DNA from: Paramacrobiotus richtersi
Taxonomy: Eukaryota; Tardigrada; Eutardigrada; Parachela; Macrobiotidae
Direction: 5' to 3'
NCBI GenBank assembly: GCA_034698045.1
Contig: JAQGAU010000297.1
Coordinates: 1-31,687 of the forward strand
Length of the DNA stretch: 31,687 nt
In this document: positions 1 through 10,316 of the stretch, piece after piece
How positions within the stretch are numbered: position 1 is the stretch's first letter
Layout of the letters: each line of letters starts with the position of its first letter
The notes under the pieces: generated by a model
Told to the model about the DNA's origin: nothing
Databases searched by the model: none
What the model saw: only the letters and a program-made list of their open reading frames with translations
Made by a program: the position numbers and the translations under genes

Positions 1-971
1 CCGGTGGCATGGGATGCGTGCAATCAGTCGGCGAAGCGTGCAGCCAACCGCAATGGGGCGGATACCACCTCCGGGTTCGATGAACGGAACTACGTTTGCA
101 CCGAAGAAAACTTTCCGCGCCTCTGGGGGTATCTTATTTCGAAGGACATGATTGGCGAAATTGACCAGTGACCGGATGAGTTTGTTCCTTGCGTTTCCCT
201 GGGAATACAAAAGAAGATCCTTCAGGTGAGCGACTCTGAGGCCGTCTGGGCCAGGCGACGAATTGGTTGCGAACGAGTTCAAAGCCGAGATCAGTTCCTC
301 TTCCGTGACGTCTGGGGAAACTGGAAGCTGCTCGCGGCATGTAAACGCCTCGTCTGCAGGAGCGTCGGGATGCTTCTCCTTGAGGAGCGCAGTCGTTTCG
401 TCCGTCAGGGGGGCGATTGTCTCTTGGGACGTGAGGAGCCTGACAGCGCCAGTGATATTTCCGTCCTGTAGTTTCGAATTAATCAACTTACGCATTACTT
501 CATCGCTGGACTTATTCTTCCTCGGTTTAGCAATGCGGGGGCGAGAAACAGGAGGGGTTCCCTTCAAATTGGCTTTGACCGATGTGGCCAATGAAGGACC
601 CTTTCCGCCCTTACTAGGGGGGGCCGTCAGCACCCTAGGGGCGAAAGTGAGGAGCTCTGACCAGACTTCTTCGTCATTCCGCTCACAACAGTCGTCGAGA
701 ACATCCGCCAGCGCTTCTGAGCAGGCAGCTCTTGCAGCAACAGGGACATGAGGAAGCACTGGATTTGAGGCGCGTAGACGACGAAGACGATCACTTAAAG
801 ATTCATCGGCAGGGGCGTTTGGGGGTGCTGCCGTCTGAGCTGGAGCGCGTAGGTTTTCAGCCTGTCGTTTCTTGCATTTTCCCTTATCCCGATGGCGGTT
901 GAGGCCATGAAGTTTTTTGGCAATGAAACCACACAAATCGCAGACAAGGTCCGCTGGTTCCTCAGTTTCAT
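1..971 (-). CDS. Retrotransposon reverse transcriptase, N-terminal part (partial, runs off window)
   Basis: This minus-strand frame is open from an ATG at 971 to the window edge, about 323 residues with no stop. An in-frame TAG lies eight codons upstream of the ATG, which supports this start. Residues about 9-35 form a zinc-finger-like pattern (CDLCGF, then H-x3-H and a final Cys; C2H2/C2HC type). A linker follows, then a helical region with PHVPVAARAACSEAL and KGGKGPSLA. Next come LQDGNITGAVRLL and the block NSSPGPDGLRVAHLKDLL, and the end reads GGIRPIAVGCTLRRLIARI. The PGPDGL block and the GGIRPIAVG..LRR block are what I know from a widespread invertebrate retroelement RT family of RVT_1 type. 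The catalytic YxDD core would lie beyond the left edge. It would copy element RNA into DNA. Whether the element is full length or active cannot be seen here; the visible part is unbroken. Confidence 0.82.
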
Positions 972-1782
972 CCATTCGTAGAGGTCTGGCCGATACCTAT
1001 GCACCGTAAGGGCTTTCGTCAGGGGGAGATCGTAGCACTCTGTAGCGCATGAAAGAAAAACTGAAGAGCGACTCACCGAGTATGCTCCTCTGGGTTCGGG
1101 ATACCAGGATGATCGGGTAAACCGCGAGCAGCACCCTGTCCCACAGCAGCTACATTTGCGTGGTTAGACCCCCCCGGCCACCTTCCAGCCAAGGTGCAAT
1201 GACAACACTTGGCACGCAAGGAATTAAGCGTTTTAGGAATTAAGCAACGCACACAATTGTTTTTAAGTATATTGGATGACAGCTGCACCCTCGAGCAGTC
1301 CACTTGCACTTCTACTGTTTAAACCTTGTGAAAAAAGCTTTTTCACTGCCTTTTTTTCTAAATACTTGATCTCATCTTCTGAGCCGGGAATTTTCTTATA
1401 ACGTATTTTGCATCCCTTGAGGCAGTTCTCTGCCATGAGCTCAGTTGCCATGTTTTTTGGGCTGGTGTTTTTCGGGCTGCATGGCAAATAAGAAAACATG
1501 ATACGGGTACATGGTTAAGTGATCGGATAGGAAAAATCAAGCGAAAGGAACGAAACACATGCCTGACAGTAATCATGCAGTACGTCCTTGAACGTTAATG
1601 TGCCTGCCATCCCCATTGCTGCGGAGCCCTTCCCACTGATGATCTTCTTTACCTTTAGAACAGCCGTTAGTCTAAAGCACTTTTGAAATAAAACCACAAG
1701 CCAGGATTTATAGCCGGTTAGTGTAACTGTAAGAGTCAACTCCGCTGTCTGTTTCTTTATCATCCGCTTATATTGTTTTTTA

Positions 1783-1846
1783 CTTGACCTTATTCTCACC
1801 GCAATTATCGTTTGCTTGACCTTATTCTCACCGCAATTATCGTTTG
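1783..1846. repeat. Two-copy perfect tandem repeat, 32-bp unit
   Basis: The 32-bp unit at 1783-1814, starting CTTGACCTTATTC, is repeated without change at 1815-1846. The first four bases of a third copy follow. The exact match points to a recent local duplication. No function is apparent. Confidence 0.9.
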
Positions 1847-2476
1847 CTTGAGTGACGTCGCTTGTGTTTAGCTTGTGCTTTTTAACATACTTGAGTTACT
1901 GAGACTCTGAGTACGATAACTGCGCACCGACACTGTTTGCTGTCATATTTACTGAATGGTCCAAATAAAATGAGACAAATGCAATGTGAACAGTTTCATC
2001 AAGTTTGCTCACACGTACGATACGACCGCGAATTACCAAACCCTGATGCATTGATTGTCAGCGTCAACGAGAATGCCCCATACAGTTATCTCTCACCGAC
2101 CGGATATTTGTGCTCTGTGGGTTTACTGTTTCCATTTTGAGTGATATTGCGTTGAGATTAGGCTTAAGGTACGTGTAGCTGGAATATTTCATGCTGGAAG
2201 TAAAGGTCGTGAAAGTCACCCAGTTGTTCGGCCCTCAGGATTACTGAAGGAGCAGTAACACTAGGAAAGTGCACTCGCTCGTTGCGGGAACTGGAAGACC
2301 GAAGCGAAAGAAGGGATTTGTTGAAAACAGTTCCTGGCAAGGGATTAGGGAAGAAGGATCGTATGCTTGTCACTTAAACAAAAAGACCATTATTGCGCAG
2401 CATAGGTTACCGACAACCCGTATACTCACTAAAACTGGGGTTTTCAAGTCTGTGTACTACAGTCCAGTCGGGGCAG

Positions 2477-2644
2477 ATGGCCGCCGCTGCATCCTCCTCG
2501 GGGGACAAAGAGGCCTTTGCGGCGCCGCAGCTGTCCAAGAGCGACATTAATAACATGCATCATTGCGCAACTTCCGGCCCCATATACGATGGCCGTTTAA
2601 ACTGCGCAGCAGTGGTGACCGACACACAGACACCGAAACCCTAG
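2477..2644 (+). CDS. Possible small ORF of 55 residues (doubtful)
   Basis: An ATG with purine at -3 and G at +4 opens a 55-residue frame that begins MAAAASSSGDKEAF. Its first 60 bases are much richer in G+C and CpG than the flanks and read like an alanine/serine-rich N-terminus, the kind often found on a first coding exon. The rest of the frame is less protein-like. No convincing splice donor or downstream exon was found and the sequence matches nothing I recognise. It may be a first exon fragment, a gene relic or chance. Confidence 0.2.
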   Translation: MAAAASSSGDKEAFAAPQLSKSDINNMHHCATSGPIYDGRLNCAAVVTDTQTPKP

Positions 2645-3430
2645 TTTTTGTGAATATATAGGACTAGAAATGGCGCAATGATGGTGACGGACACACAGGA
2701 GCTGGCCATTTGAAGCCAACGCATCAGTTGCTAGCAGATCCCGGGGGATGAGACTTGTTCAGTTCGACCAAGAAGAAAACAGCAGGAGCCCCCTCAGTGG
2801 AAAAGGATGGGCAGTCTGAATGCGGGGGATACAGGATGGCTCAAGTTCAGTGGAAATCATGTGCTCGTGATGGTGATCAGTTAATTGCTTATCGTACCAT
2901 GGAAACCCGCTGACTGAGACCCGGTCATAGCAAAACCGGCGTACGGCGGTTGTGCTTGCTACATAGCAGATCTCCAGCAAAAACCGATCTTACTTAATAC
3001 AGAGAGTGGGTTTCTGAATTGGTTCTCGGGTTCAGGTTCTCGTCGCGTACCAATCTGAACAGTCGCCACTGAGTTGTGTACCGTCGTGGGGCGGCTGGAT
3101 TAATCCATTCACGTTGAGTGCTCGTTTGGGGTAGCGCGTTTCAGTACAAGGTACCTCCGCATTACACATACAACACAAACCTTAACTGCGTTGCCTTACG
3201 GCTCCCAAGGAAGAACGGAAAGGATAGTCGTGTATCAGATTACGATTTGCTGTACTCATTGCACGACCACCCAACGGACACGTCGACAAACAAGGATTTT
3301 TATAAGAAATCAAAGTACCTGCCGGAGTTTCCGTGAAGATTACTCAATCGATCCCATGTTTGTCAGTATTAGTGCATACTGCACGGCTTTCAAGAAGAGC
3401 CCATAATTCTCTCGGGTTAATGCGTGTTGC

Positions 3431-3432
3431 AG
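3431..3432 (+). promoter_or_regulatory. Splice-acceptor-like AG in the 5' leader of gene A
   Basis: A pyrimidine-containing stretch ending GTGTTGCAG lies 27 nt before the ATG at 3460. Gene B has TTTTTCAG at the same distance from its ATG. This could be the acceptor of a 5'-UTR intron or a trans-splicing acceptor. No donor was identified. Confidence 0.4.
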
Positions 3433-3459
3433 CGATTGACTACCGTTTACTGAACCAAC

Positions 3460-6400
3460 ATGAGATTTTTCAGTGTGTACGATATTATGACCAGACACAC
3501 AGTTCTGTCGGTTTTTGTTTTCCATGCATTTATGCGGGAAGCGCAATCGTCTGCTTCCGGTAACTTTGTTGTGGAAATCATTTCGCCGGCAATATCTCGC
3601 ATGGCCAGTTCGAGCAGTCTCCCAATAACCGGACCTGCTATCGACATGGGAGTGGAAGATATCCAGAGAATCTATGCTAAACATTTCCAGGTTAAGTTTA
3701 CGTATTTGTCTAGTCCGTCGGTTTTCAGTTGTGACGACGCCGCGGCGGAATTCGACCAGATAGTTTCGGAATATTATTATCGAACACGCGTGCCGGCTAA
3801 TCTTACGGTCCTCTCATATCCAGGTTTGTATCCATATTATTCGATACATAATGTTCAAAGCATAATACTGTAGTACTGTACAGATATTGTATTTAATGCT
3901 GTAGCACCAGCAGTTGTTAACTTTCTGGTGCAGTTCTTTGAAAATGATTATAAACGATTTTAGGTTGCTCCAAGGAAGCCACTGCAGTAGCGAGACTTGG
4001 AGCAGGTAGCTCTGTTATTCCGGGATGCACGCACTGTACTAGCTCAATGCCTACCGAAATTCTGTTCTCCAGGATGGAACGAACTAGTTCTTGTTGGGTT
4101 AGTACATACCGTACCAAAGTGTATTTCATTTGCAGACATTCGTTCTGTATTACCGATCAGAAAGGCAGAGTCTTTCTGGATTGCATGTCTCTTTATGGAA
4201 CACAAACAGCTGGTTCAGGCTCCTGTCAGGCGGTCCTATAATGCTGTTGGTCGCTTTATCTATCGCTGACCTTTCCCGGTCATCTTCGACCAACGAGAAA
4301 CACAAATTTCAGATCGGTATTTTTTTGGGTCACCGTCACGTTGGCAATACGATCTATCAGCTGATCTCCACTTTATTGGCAAAGCCGCAACGATAGAGAG
4401 AGCGAGCGCGTAGACAGCTAAAAATTCAAAGTTACACATTAAAGAAACAACCAAAATAGTTATCAGACACGACAGAACGCGCGGGTAGTGTACCCAAAAC
4501 AGAGGCGGCATTTCCCTTAACAACGGCTAAACTAATGCGATGCTTAATGAACGGATCAGCTGATCCGTATACGTAAGGCTGAAGACTACGACAAAAACAG
4601 CTGTTTTACACTTTTAGTGGGTTCAGAATAATCGACTCACTTATTCGCATTCAGTTGATATATTATCCAAACAAATCGGGATGGAAACGTGGATTTTCAA
4701 AGCGGCATCTCTTTTTAAACTTTTTGCCCATACTGCAGAACAACCGCTCGTTGCGCGCACAAACAGACAAAAGGACAATGGATGTCCATCTTTTCACTTT
4801 CGAAACCATTGTAGGGTGTTGTCTGTTGTCTACATCCATGCACTTGCAACGGCAACTGCAAACCCATCGGTTTAACCAGAAATTCCCCTTAATAATTCTC
4901 TCTACACTGCTTTCATCCAACTGCTGTAAAAAGCAGGTACGCAGCATAACCCGCATTTAGAGAATTTTCAGAGAATTAGTTTGTGGGTGGTTCTGAGCCA
5001 AGAGTCCATCAAAGTGTTCTCCACCGTCCACAATTCCGAGAACAGATGCCGCGTTGCCACGCTGTAATTTGTGTGAAAGTCATTGCCGTAGGTGCTCCTG
5101 GGATCGCGGTTTTGCCGTGTACTCCTTCTGGCGCTGGGTAATTTCTTTGATTGGAGAAATGCCCCGTACTTCAGATTTCTTGACGATCCTGGACTCTTGA
5201 CACTCACACTGCATTCTTAGAACTATTTTTTCTCGCAGTACCTTGCAAGTCAAATTTCATTCAGTGCAAAGGAGTAGCAGAGTAAAAAAGTTGTAAAAAA
5301 GAACTTTTGTAGTTCTACGAACTAAAAAGAACTAAAGAAGCAAGTTCCAGAGAAGAAAACGACAAAGGAGCGCGGCCGGGTGACGTGGGCAAAGAGGTAA
5401 TGCAATAGAGTGTTAGGGAGGCGGCACCTACGGGCTACGGCTGAGATATCGGATGTTTTCGTCTTGTGTGGAGGTGTGGGTCCCGGCCCAGATACCAGGT
5501 CCCAGTCACTATTATGTAAACAGTTACCATATCCCAGGTTACTAGGTGCAGTTTCAGATCCCAGACCCATGTGTTTGTAGTACACTTTTTTCGCCCCGCC
5601 CATTGCCATGAGATTGGCAGGTATATTACTGTTTTACCACGCTGGTTATGGACGTTGCGTGTTTGGCTGAGGCTGGTTATGGCTGAGGCGCATTTTGACG
5701 CTGTTTACGTCAGATGCGGGCGGTGCCCCGTTTTTCTCGATCCTTCTTCCGGGATTAGATCCCGATGTGTGCAATGTGCCCTTGAGGGACCGATAAACTG
5801 CTATTTACTGGCTCTTGTTTTGCGCTCACCCGACAACAGCATCCACCAAAATCAGAAACAGGGCGAACCGAAGACACGTCCAAGATCTACCTAGAACCCC
5901 GTTGAGAACAACAAGTTGTTTACATGCAGTAGCCTTTAACTTCCGTACAGGGAACACTGCTGATGCTTCTGTAGGTCGTACAACGACAACACATGGAGAA
6001 ACAAAGACCTCTACCCTAATGTGATACAAGCTGGATCCGGCATGGTCCGAATAATCTTGACACTAGTGCAAGCCCTGTTGGAAAAGTACGGCTGGAAAAC
6101 GGTCCATGCCGTGTGCGATAAAGGTGGCGCGGCCGGGACCGGTTCCCTGATTGGTAGCCAAGCGATGGCAGCTCGGCTGCGCGCAGCAACTGGATTTGTG
6201 CATTATTTGTCAGTCGTCAATACCACCAACAACGAGACCTTTGCTGCCGTAATTAAGGATATAAAGAAAACAGCGCGAAGTAAGGCTGTACATATGTACG
6301 AAGTTGAGTATTCGTCAATACATTCACCTGCTTTGTAACAGTTGTTACGTTCTCCGGACATGCCAGTTCTCTTCGGAAGTTCATGGTGCTCAAGGTCTTC

Positions 6401-9400
6401 TTGTGCAAATGTGCAAAGGGGAAATTTACGGCTGTTTTTTTGTTGAAGATAGAGGCTTACCGGGAGAATATGACCAATGGAGATTACGTAAGCAGAGAAT
6501 ATTGTTCTTTTTCTGTTATACAGATTGTTTTTTTGCCATTCCAAGGTTTACATTACGCAAACACCTTTCGAATACCCCACCACGCTGTACGGCAACGTGA
6601 CCTGGCAGAACAACGACGAATGGGACGAGGTGTATAGTGTTAAGATAAAATTATCGCCATGCGATATTATCGCATTTGCGTTCGGTCTCGAAGTTGGCGA
6701 TTATGGTACTTATGCTGTAGATCGCGTTTGCCGCCTTTCGATCACTATTCGTGGTTATCCCCAGTCCGACAAGCGAAGAAGCTCGACTATTCCGTGAGTC
6801 CATGTACCCAGAACTAATACGGCGATCAAAAGAGCAGTACAACTACACCTACAAGCCGGGTGATATGGTAAGAATGCACACAGATTTCTGCATTTTTAAT
6901 GTGTTGGATTCCTTGTACATTTCGTACTGTCAACTAATTTGTTTTAATCAGCCAAGCCCGATCGTAATAACGCAGTACGCATGCCAGCATTTGCTGGGCG
7001 TGGTTATCAACGAAACACTGGCTGACCTCAACGGGTCTGTTTCTGTTGTGGAGCACAGCGGCGGTTTAGCCAAACGTTTCTGGAATCGTACGATTCCGAT
7101 CCCGATCGGTCCGCTGAGCTTTGATGAGGTCGGCGAGCGAAGAATGCAACTGGAGATACAACAAATGAATTCAACAACCGGACGTTTTGAGGTAAACACA
7201 AAGGTTAATCATTGTCGAACAAGAAACAATTGAAATCATTAGCGCTTGACAGGGGTTTCTGGTGCAAAATCCGGTGACTTTCGAGTTATTGGAAGTAAAA
7301 CCGCTGGCATGGTTTAACGGGGTACTGCCCCGCCCTGTACCAGAATGCGGGTTTACCGGGCAAACTGGACCGTGTGGACTAGCTGCTGGTAAGTCTGCTC
7401 GCTCGCTGTTAGCTGCTGGATAGCTGATGCAGTTGTTATTGCAGAAGAATCACGAAGAAGAACGATAGCTGTTGCTGTTGGAGTCATTGGTGGAGTGACA
7501 GTTTTTCTTCTTCTTACTATACAAATCGCGAGGTAGCATCCGTTGCTCAACACCTTTGACACTGGATTTCGATATATTAGTAAGAAAATAACAGTATGAC
7601 ATTCTTGTAGGAAACTAACAGCAGAAGCGCAGCTCAAATCCATAAAGTTTGAGCTAGGAGGCCGACTCAATTTTGACCGGAATGTCTTGAATGCGAACCC
7701 GGTGAGAAGCCGAAAAATTAAGCACACAAAATCTCCAGTTGTCTTGACTTTTGTATGCCATAGAGAACAACCGAGGGCTACATGCACGGAACAGCTCTAT
7801 ATAAGGATCACCCGGTTTCGATAACGGTTTGCTGCATTCCAAGCCACAACCAGCAAGCGCTACCGGCAAAAAACCGAGAATTTCTTCTATGCGCGAAAGC
7901 GGCAAGTGAATGTGTGCAACACTCTTCAGACTGCAAATCTGTGAAAAAATGTTGTTCTTCAGACTTTAGATACTTTCCATCCCAATGTTGCGCGTTTCAT
8001 TGGAATTGAGCTGTCAAACGATTGTGTGCTGTTCGTACATGAGCGTTGCCAAAGAGGCAGTATGAAGCAGTTTTTGGCCATTCCGCAGATAACGATCGAC
8101 TGGAATCTAAAATGCGGACTCGCAGTAGATTTGTTGCGCGTAAGTAGCAAACGCAGAAACAGGCCGTAACAATGGTACCATGTTTGGCAGTAATGTAACC
8201 AGCCTTTTGCTTCCTTTGATTAACAGGCCGTGAAAGCAGTTAATACTCACATACCAATGCGCTGTCATGGGCTGATCAGTTGTTCTACATGTGTGATCGA
8301 CAGCCATTTCAGTCTGAAGATCACCGATTTTTCTGTCCCCTGTATGATGAAATGTGGGTTTGGAGGAAATAGTTTAACAGAATTAAATCCCTTTGACCAG
8401 TTCCACATAGCGACTGAAATCAGGGCCGCTAGAGATTTCTCGAAAACCACAACAAAAAGTAACCTTTACTCTGCTGGAACGATAATCTGGGAGATCATGG
8501 CAGAAAACGTTGTGGAGATGGATTCTACGGGTGTTTCGATGTCTGGTACTTGTAAAAATGACGCATTTGTCAACCTAGCGTAACAAACTGACCTCAAGAA
8601 ATTGTTCATAATGTGTTACAGATGGTGTTCCTCCTGTTGCCAAAATAAGGAACCAAAAACTTGAAAAAGCTATTTGGCAGAGCATGGAAGAGGATCCGCA
8701 GAGCCGAGGTTCCCTGGAGGCATTGTTGCGGCTTTTTCAGGCGGGCTCTGGCAATAAAACCGTGGCTGAGAGAATAACTAAAACCTTATCAAGGTATGCA
8801 GAGGATCTGGAATACGCGGTTGCCCTTCGTACTCACGATCTGCTTGTTGAACGAGAAAAGTGTGACTTTCTGCTGCAGCACATGCTTCCCGTGTAAGGAA
8901 CAGTTTCACTATTACGATACGTGAGATGGATTATTGGGCCTTACGTGTTTGCAGAACTGTAGTGGAGAAACTGCGACGCCACGAACCTGTGTACCCCGAG
9001 GCATTTGACTGTGTGACCCTCCAATTCAGTGACATTACGGGTTTTATGAAGTTTGTCCACGAGGTCCGCCCTTTTGATGTGGTGGATTTCTTAGACACAT
9101 CCCACGGACTGTTTGACGATACCATCAGTGCATTCGATGTCTACAAAGTCGAAACGATTAGCGATTCCTATTTCGTACGTATATCACCGGCAGAATATGT
9201 GGTTGATGATATGCTATTACACGACGAACCACAGATAAATCGTTATGGGAAATGAGTTTTTTGACAGATTGCCAGTGGGCTGCCAAAACGCATCGGGGAC
9301 AGACATGCGTCGGAAATATGCCGGGTGGCGGCCAGTCTCCTGACTGCATTCAGGGAAAAATTCAGCCATTCAGACATGCAGTTAAGAATTGGCATACACA

Positions 9401-10316
9401 GCGGTACGGTTTGATTACAACTGGAAGAAAGCTTTCATGTGTGGCTACTTTTCGATGAGAACAAGTTATTCAGACATTTATCTTTAGGATCGTGTGTAGC
9501 AGCTGTTGCCGGATTACAACGGCCCAGATACTGCTTGTAAGTGAAGGATTCCATACAAGTTGCTGCAACTGTCGCGTATATACTATTACTGAAGTTACGC
9601 TTCAACTCACGGAGACAGGCCGTCACAGGCGTCGGCTGGCCACACGTTCGTGGTCATTCCACCAAGCGTTCCACCAACAATTAAAAGTTTTTGTAACAGT
9701 TTTTTTGTGAACTGTAGCGTAGGCTTGCCTCACTGTATTAACCCGTACGAGTGGAGAAGTCTTCACGCGCGAAGCCCAGGCCCTCTCGTTTGTTCGATTC
9801 ACCTTTCGTTTGAAATCTACCGTAACCTCTTAACTGCGCGTAAGCTTTACTGTAACCTTTTGTAAGATCGTGGAAAGCGCCGTGTAGAGAAGTTAGCTAG
9901 AAGACATTTTATCGGGGCATCTTCCCGTTAACGTTATAATACAAGTTCCATACGTCAAATCAGTGACCCAGAACCAGGGCCGGTAGCGGTTCTGGAATGT
10001 AACACTGATTGCCACCGCAAAATCCTAGTAAACCGATAGTTGTGCACATAACTGTAATGGTAAATGTTTTTGAAAATGTGTGTAAACCAGTGTAATATAC
10101 ATATGCAAAATGAATGTCAGGTTTGGAGATACGGTGAATACGACATCCCGAATGGAAAGCCATGGAGAAGGCTCGAAAGTCCATCTTAGCAGCACCACGG
10201 CTGCGTTACTCGAGAAGACCTGCACGGACCTTCGCTACATACCTCGGGGAACTGTCCACATTAAAGGCAAAGGCTCAATGGAGACCTTCTGGCTTATGGT
10301 CACACCAGATGAATAA
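3460..10316 (+). CDS. Receptor-type (membrane) guanylyl cyclase, gene A
   Basis: Exons: 3460-3823, 3964-4005, 4073-4097, 5975-6279, 6342-6385, 6449-6487, 6546-6629, 6721-6867, 6952-7191, 7253-7388, 7445-7532, 7611-7701, 7764-7901, 7963-8139, 8227-8545, 8622-8892, 8955-9174, 9268-9403, 9488-9536, 10121-10316; 1036 residues, no stops. It makes cGMP from GTP at the plasma membrane. Order: signal peptide, ANF-receptor-like ectodomain ([22 protein letters not shown] before the membrane), TM about 482-503, kinase-homology domain, dimerisation helix ([20 protein letters not shown]), cyclase domain from about 855. Metal Asp863 (FSDITGF) and Asp907, guanine-selecting Glu903 and Cys971 (RYCLFGD), Asn978 and Arg982 (NTTSRMES) are all present. 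The kinase part lacks the beta-3 Lys (VSITV), has HGLIS for HRD, DFS for DFG and ATE for APE, so it is a pseudokinase. All introns are GT-AG except one GC-AG. The family is certain; some small exons (3, 5, 6, 19) need RNA support. The ligand is unknown. Confidence 0.85.
4098..5974 (+). other. Intron 3 of gene A, 1.88 kb
   Basis: Splicing exon 3 (ending LVLVG) to 5975 ([14 protein letters not shown]) restores the frame and the ANF-receptor fold, so the whole stretch is one intron. A tempting alternative exon from 4136 ends in a stop at 4241 and is degenerate in gene B. The intron contains a block conserved in frame with intron 3 of gene B, listed separately. Otherwise nothing is recognisable. 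Confidence 0.75.
5688..5795 (+). other. Conserved reading frame with two CxxC pairs inside intron 3 (copy A)
   Basis: The intron contains a segment reading [14 protein letters not shown], then [11 protein letters not shown]. The matching part of gene B at 13811-13930 reads AHFDAVNVKCERCP, then [11 protein letters not shown], in the same frame. The two copies differ by a 15-nt indel, which keeps the frame. The surrounding intron is far less similar. A hydrophobic stretch precedes the block in B. It could be an alternative exon, a nested small gene or a fossil exon; I do not recognise the protein. Confidence 0.35.
7902..7962 (+). other. Conserved GC-AG intron in gene A (intron 13)
   Basis: The frame changes between REFLLCAKA and [15 protein letters not shown] donor reading GCG|GCAAGT, close to the consensus for GC-AG introns, and an acceptor ending TTCTTCAG give a 61-nt phase-0 intron. 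The joined product matches the kinase-homology alpha-C to beta-4 spacing of natriuretic peptide receptors without a gap. Gene B has a 61-nt intron at the same place with GCAAGC. The only GT-AG solution shared by both copies is 22 nt (7941-7962), which is improbably short. Confidence 0.65.

Larger units (their letters stand above)
972..3089. other. Intergenic stretch upstream of the cyclase duplication
   Basis: Two kilobases between the retroelement ORF and the first cyclase unit. The part next to 971 is probably 5' leader of the retroelement, but no element terminus or target duplication could be identified. It holds a 32-bp tandem duplication and one small CpG-rich reading frame, listed separately. 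The other open frames are short, start at arbitrary codons and resemble no family known to me. Confidence 0.5.

Noticed and set aside
263-751. 162-codon plus-strand frame at the left end
   Set aside because: It is the antisense shadow of the reverse-transcriptase ORF, which has recognisable family motifs on the minus strand.
4136-4241. Possible extra exon ([13 protein letters not shown]...) after exon 3 of gene A
   Set aside because: It ends in a stop, is degenerate in gene B, and joining exon 3 directly to 5975 fits the ANF-receptor pattern and both copies.
7941-7962. 22-nt GT-AG intron in the kinase-homology region
   Set aside because: Kept only as an alternative. The 61-nt GC-AG intron fits family spacing better and explains the high divergence of this segment between copies.
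9245-9267. Apparent premature stops after [10 protein letters not shown] in gene A, suggesting a pseudogene
   Set aside because: The stops lie in a GT-AG intron (9175-9267). Removing it restores the conserved spacing of the cyclase domain.
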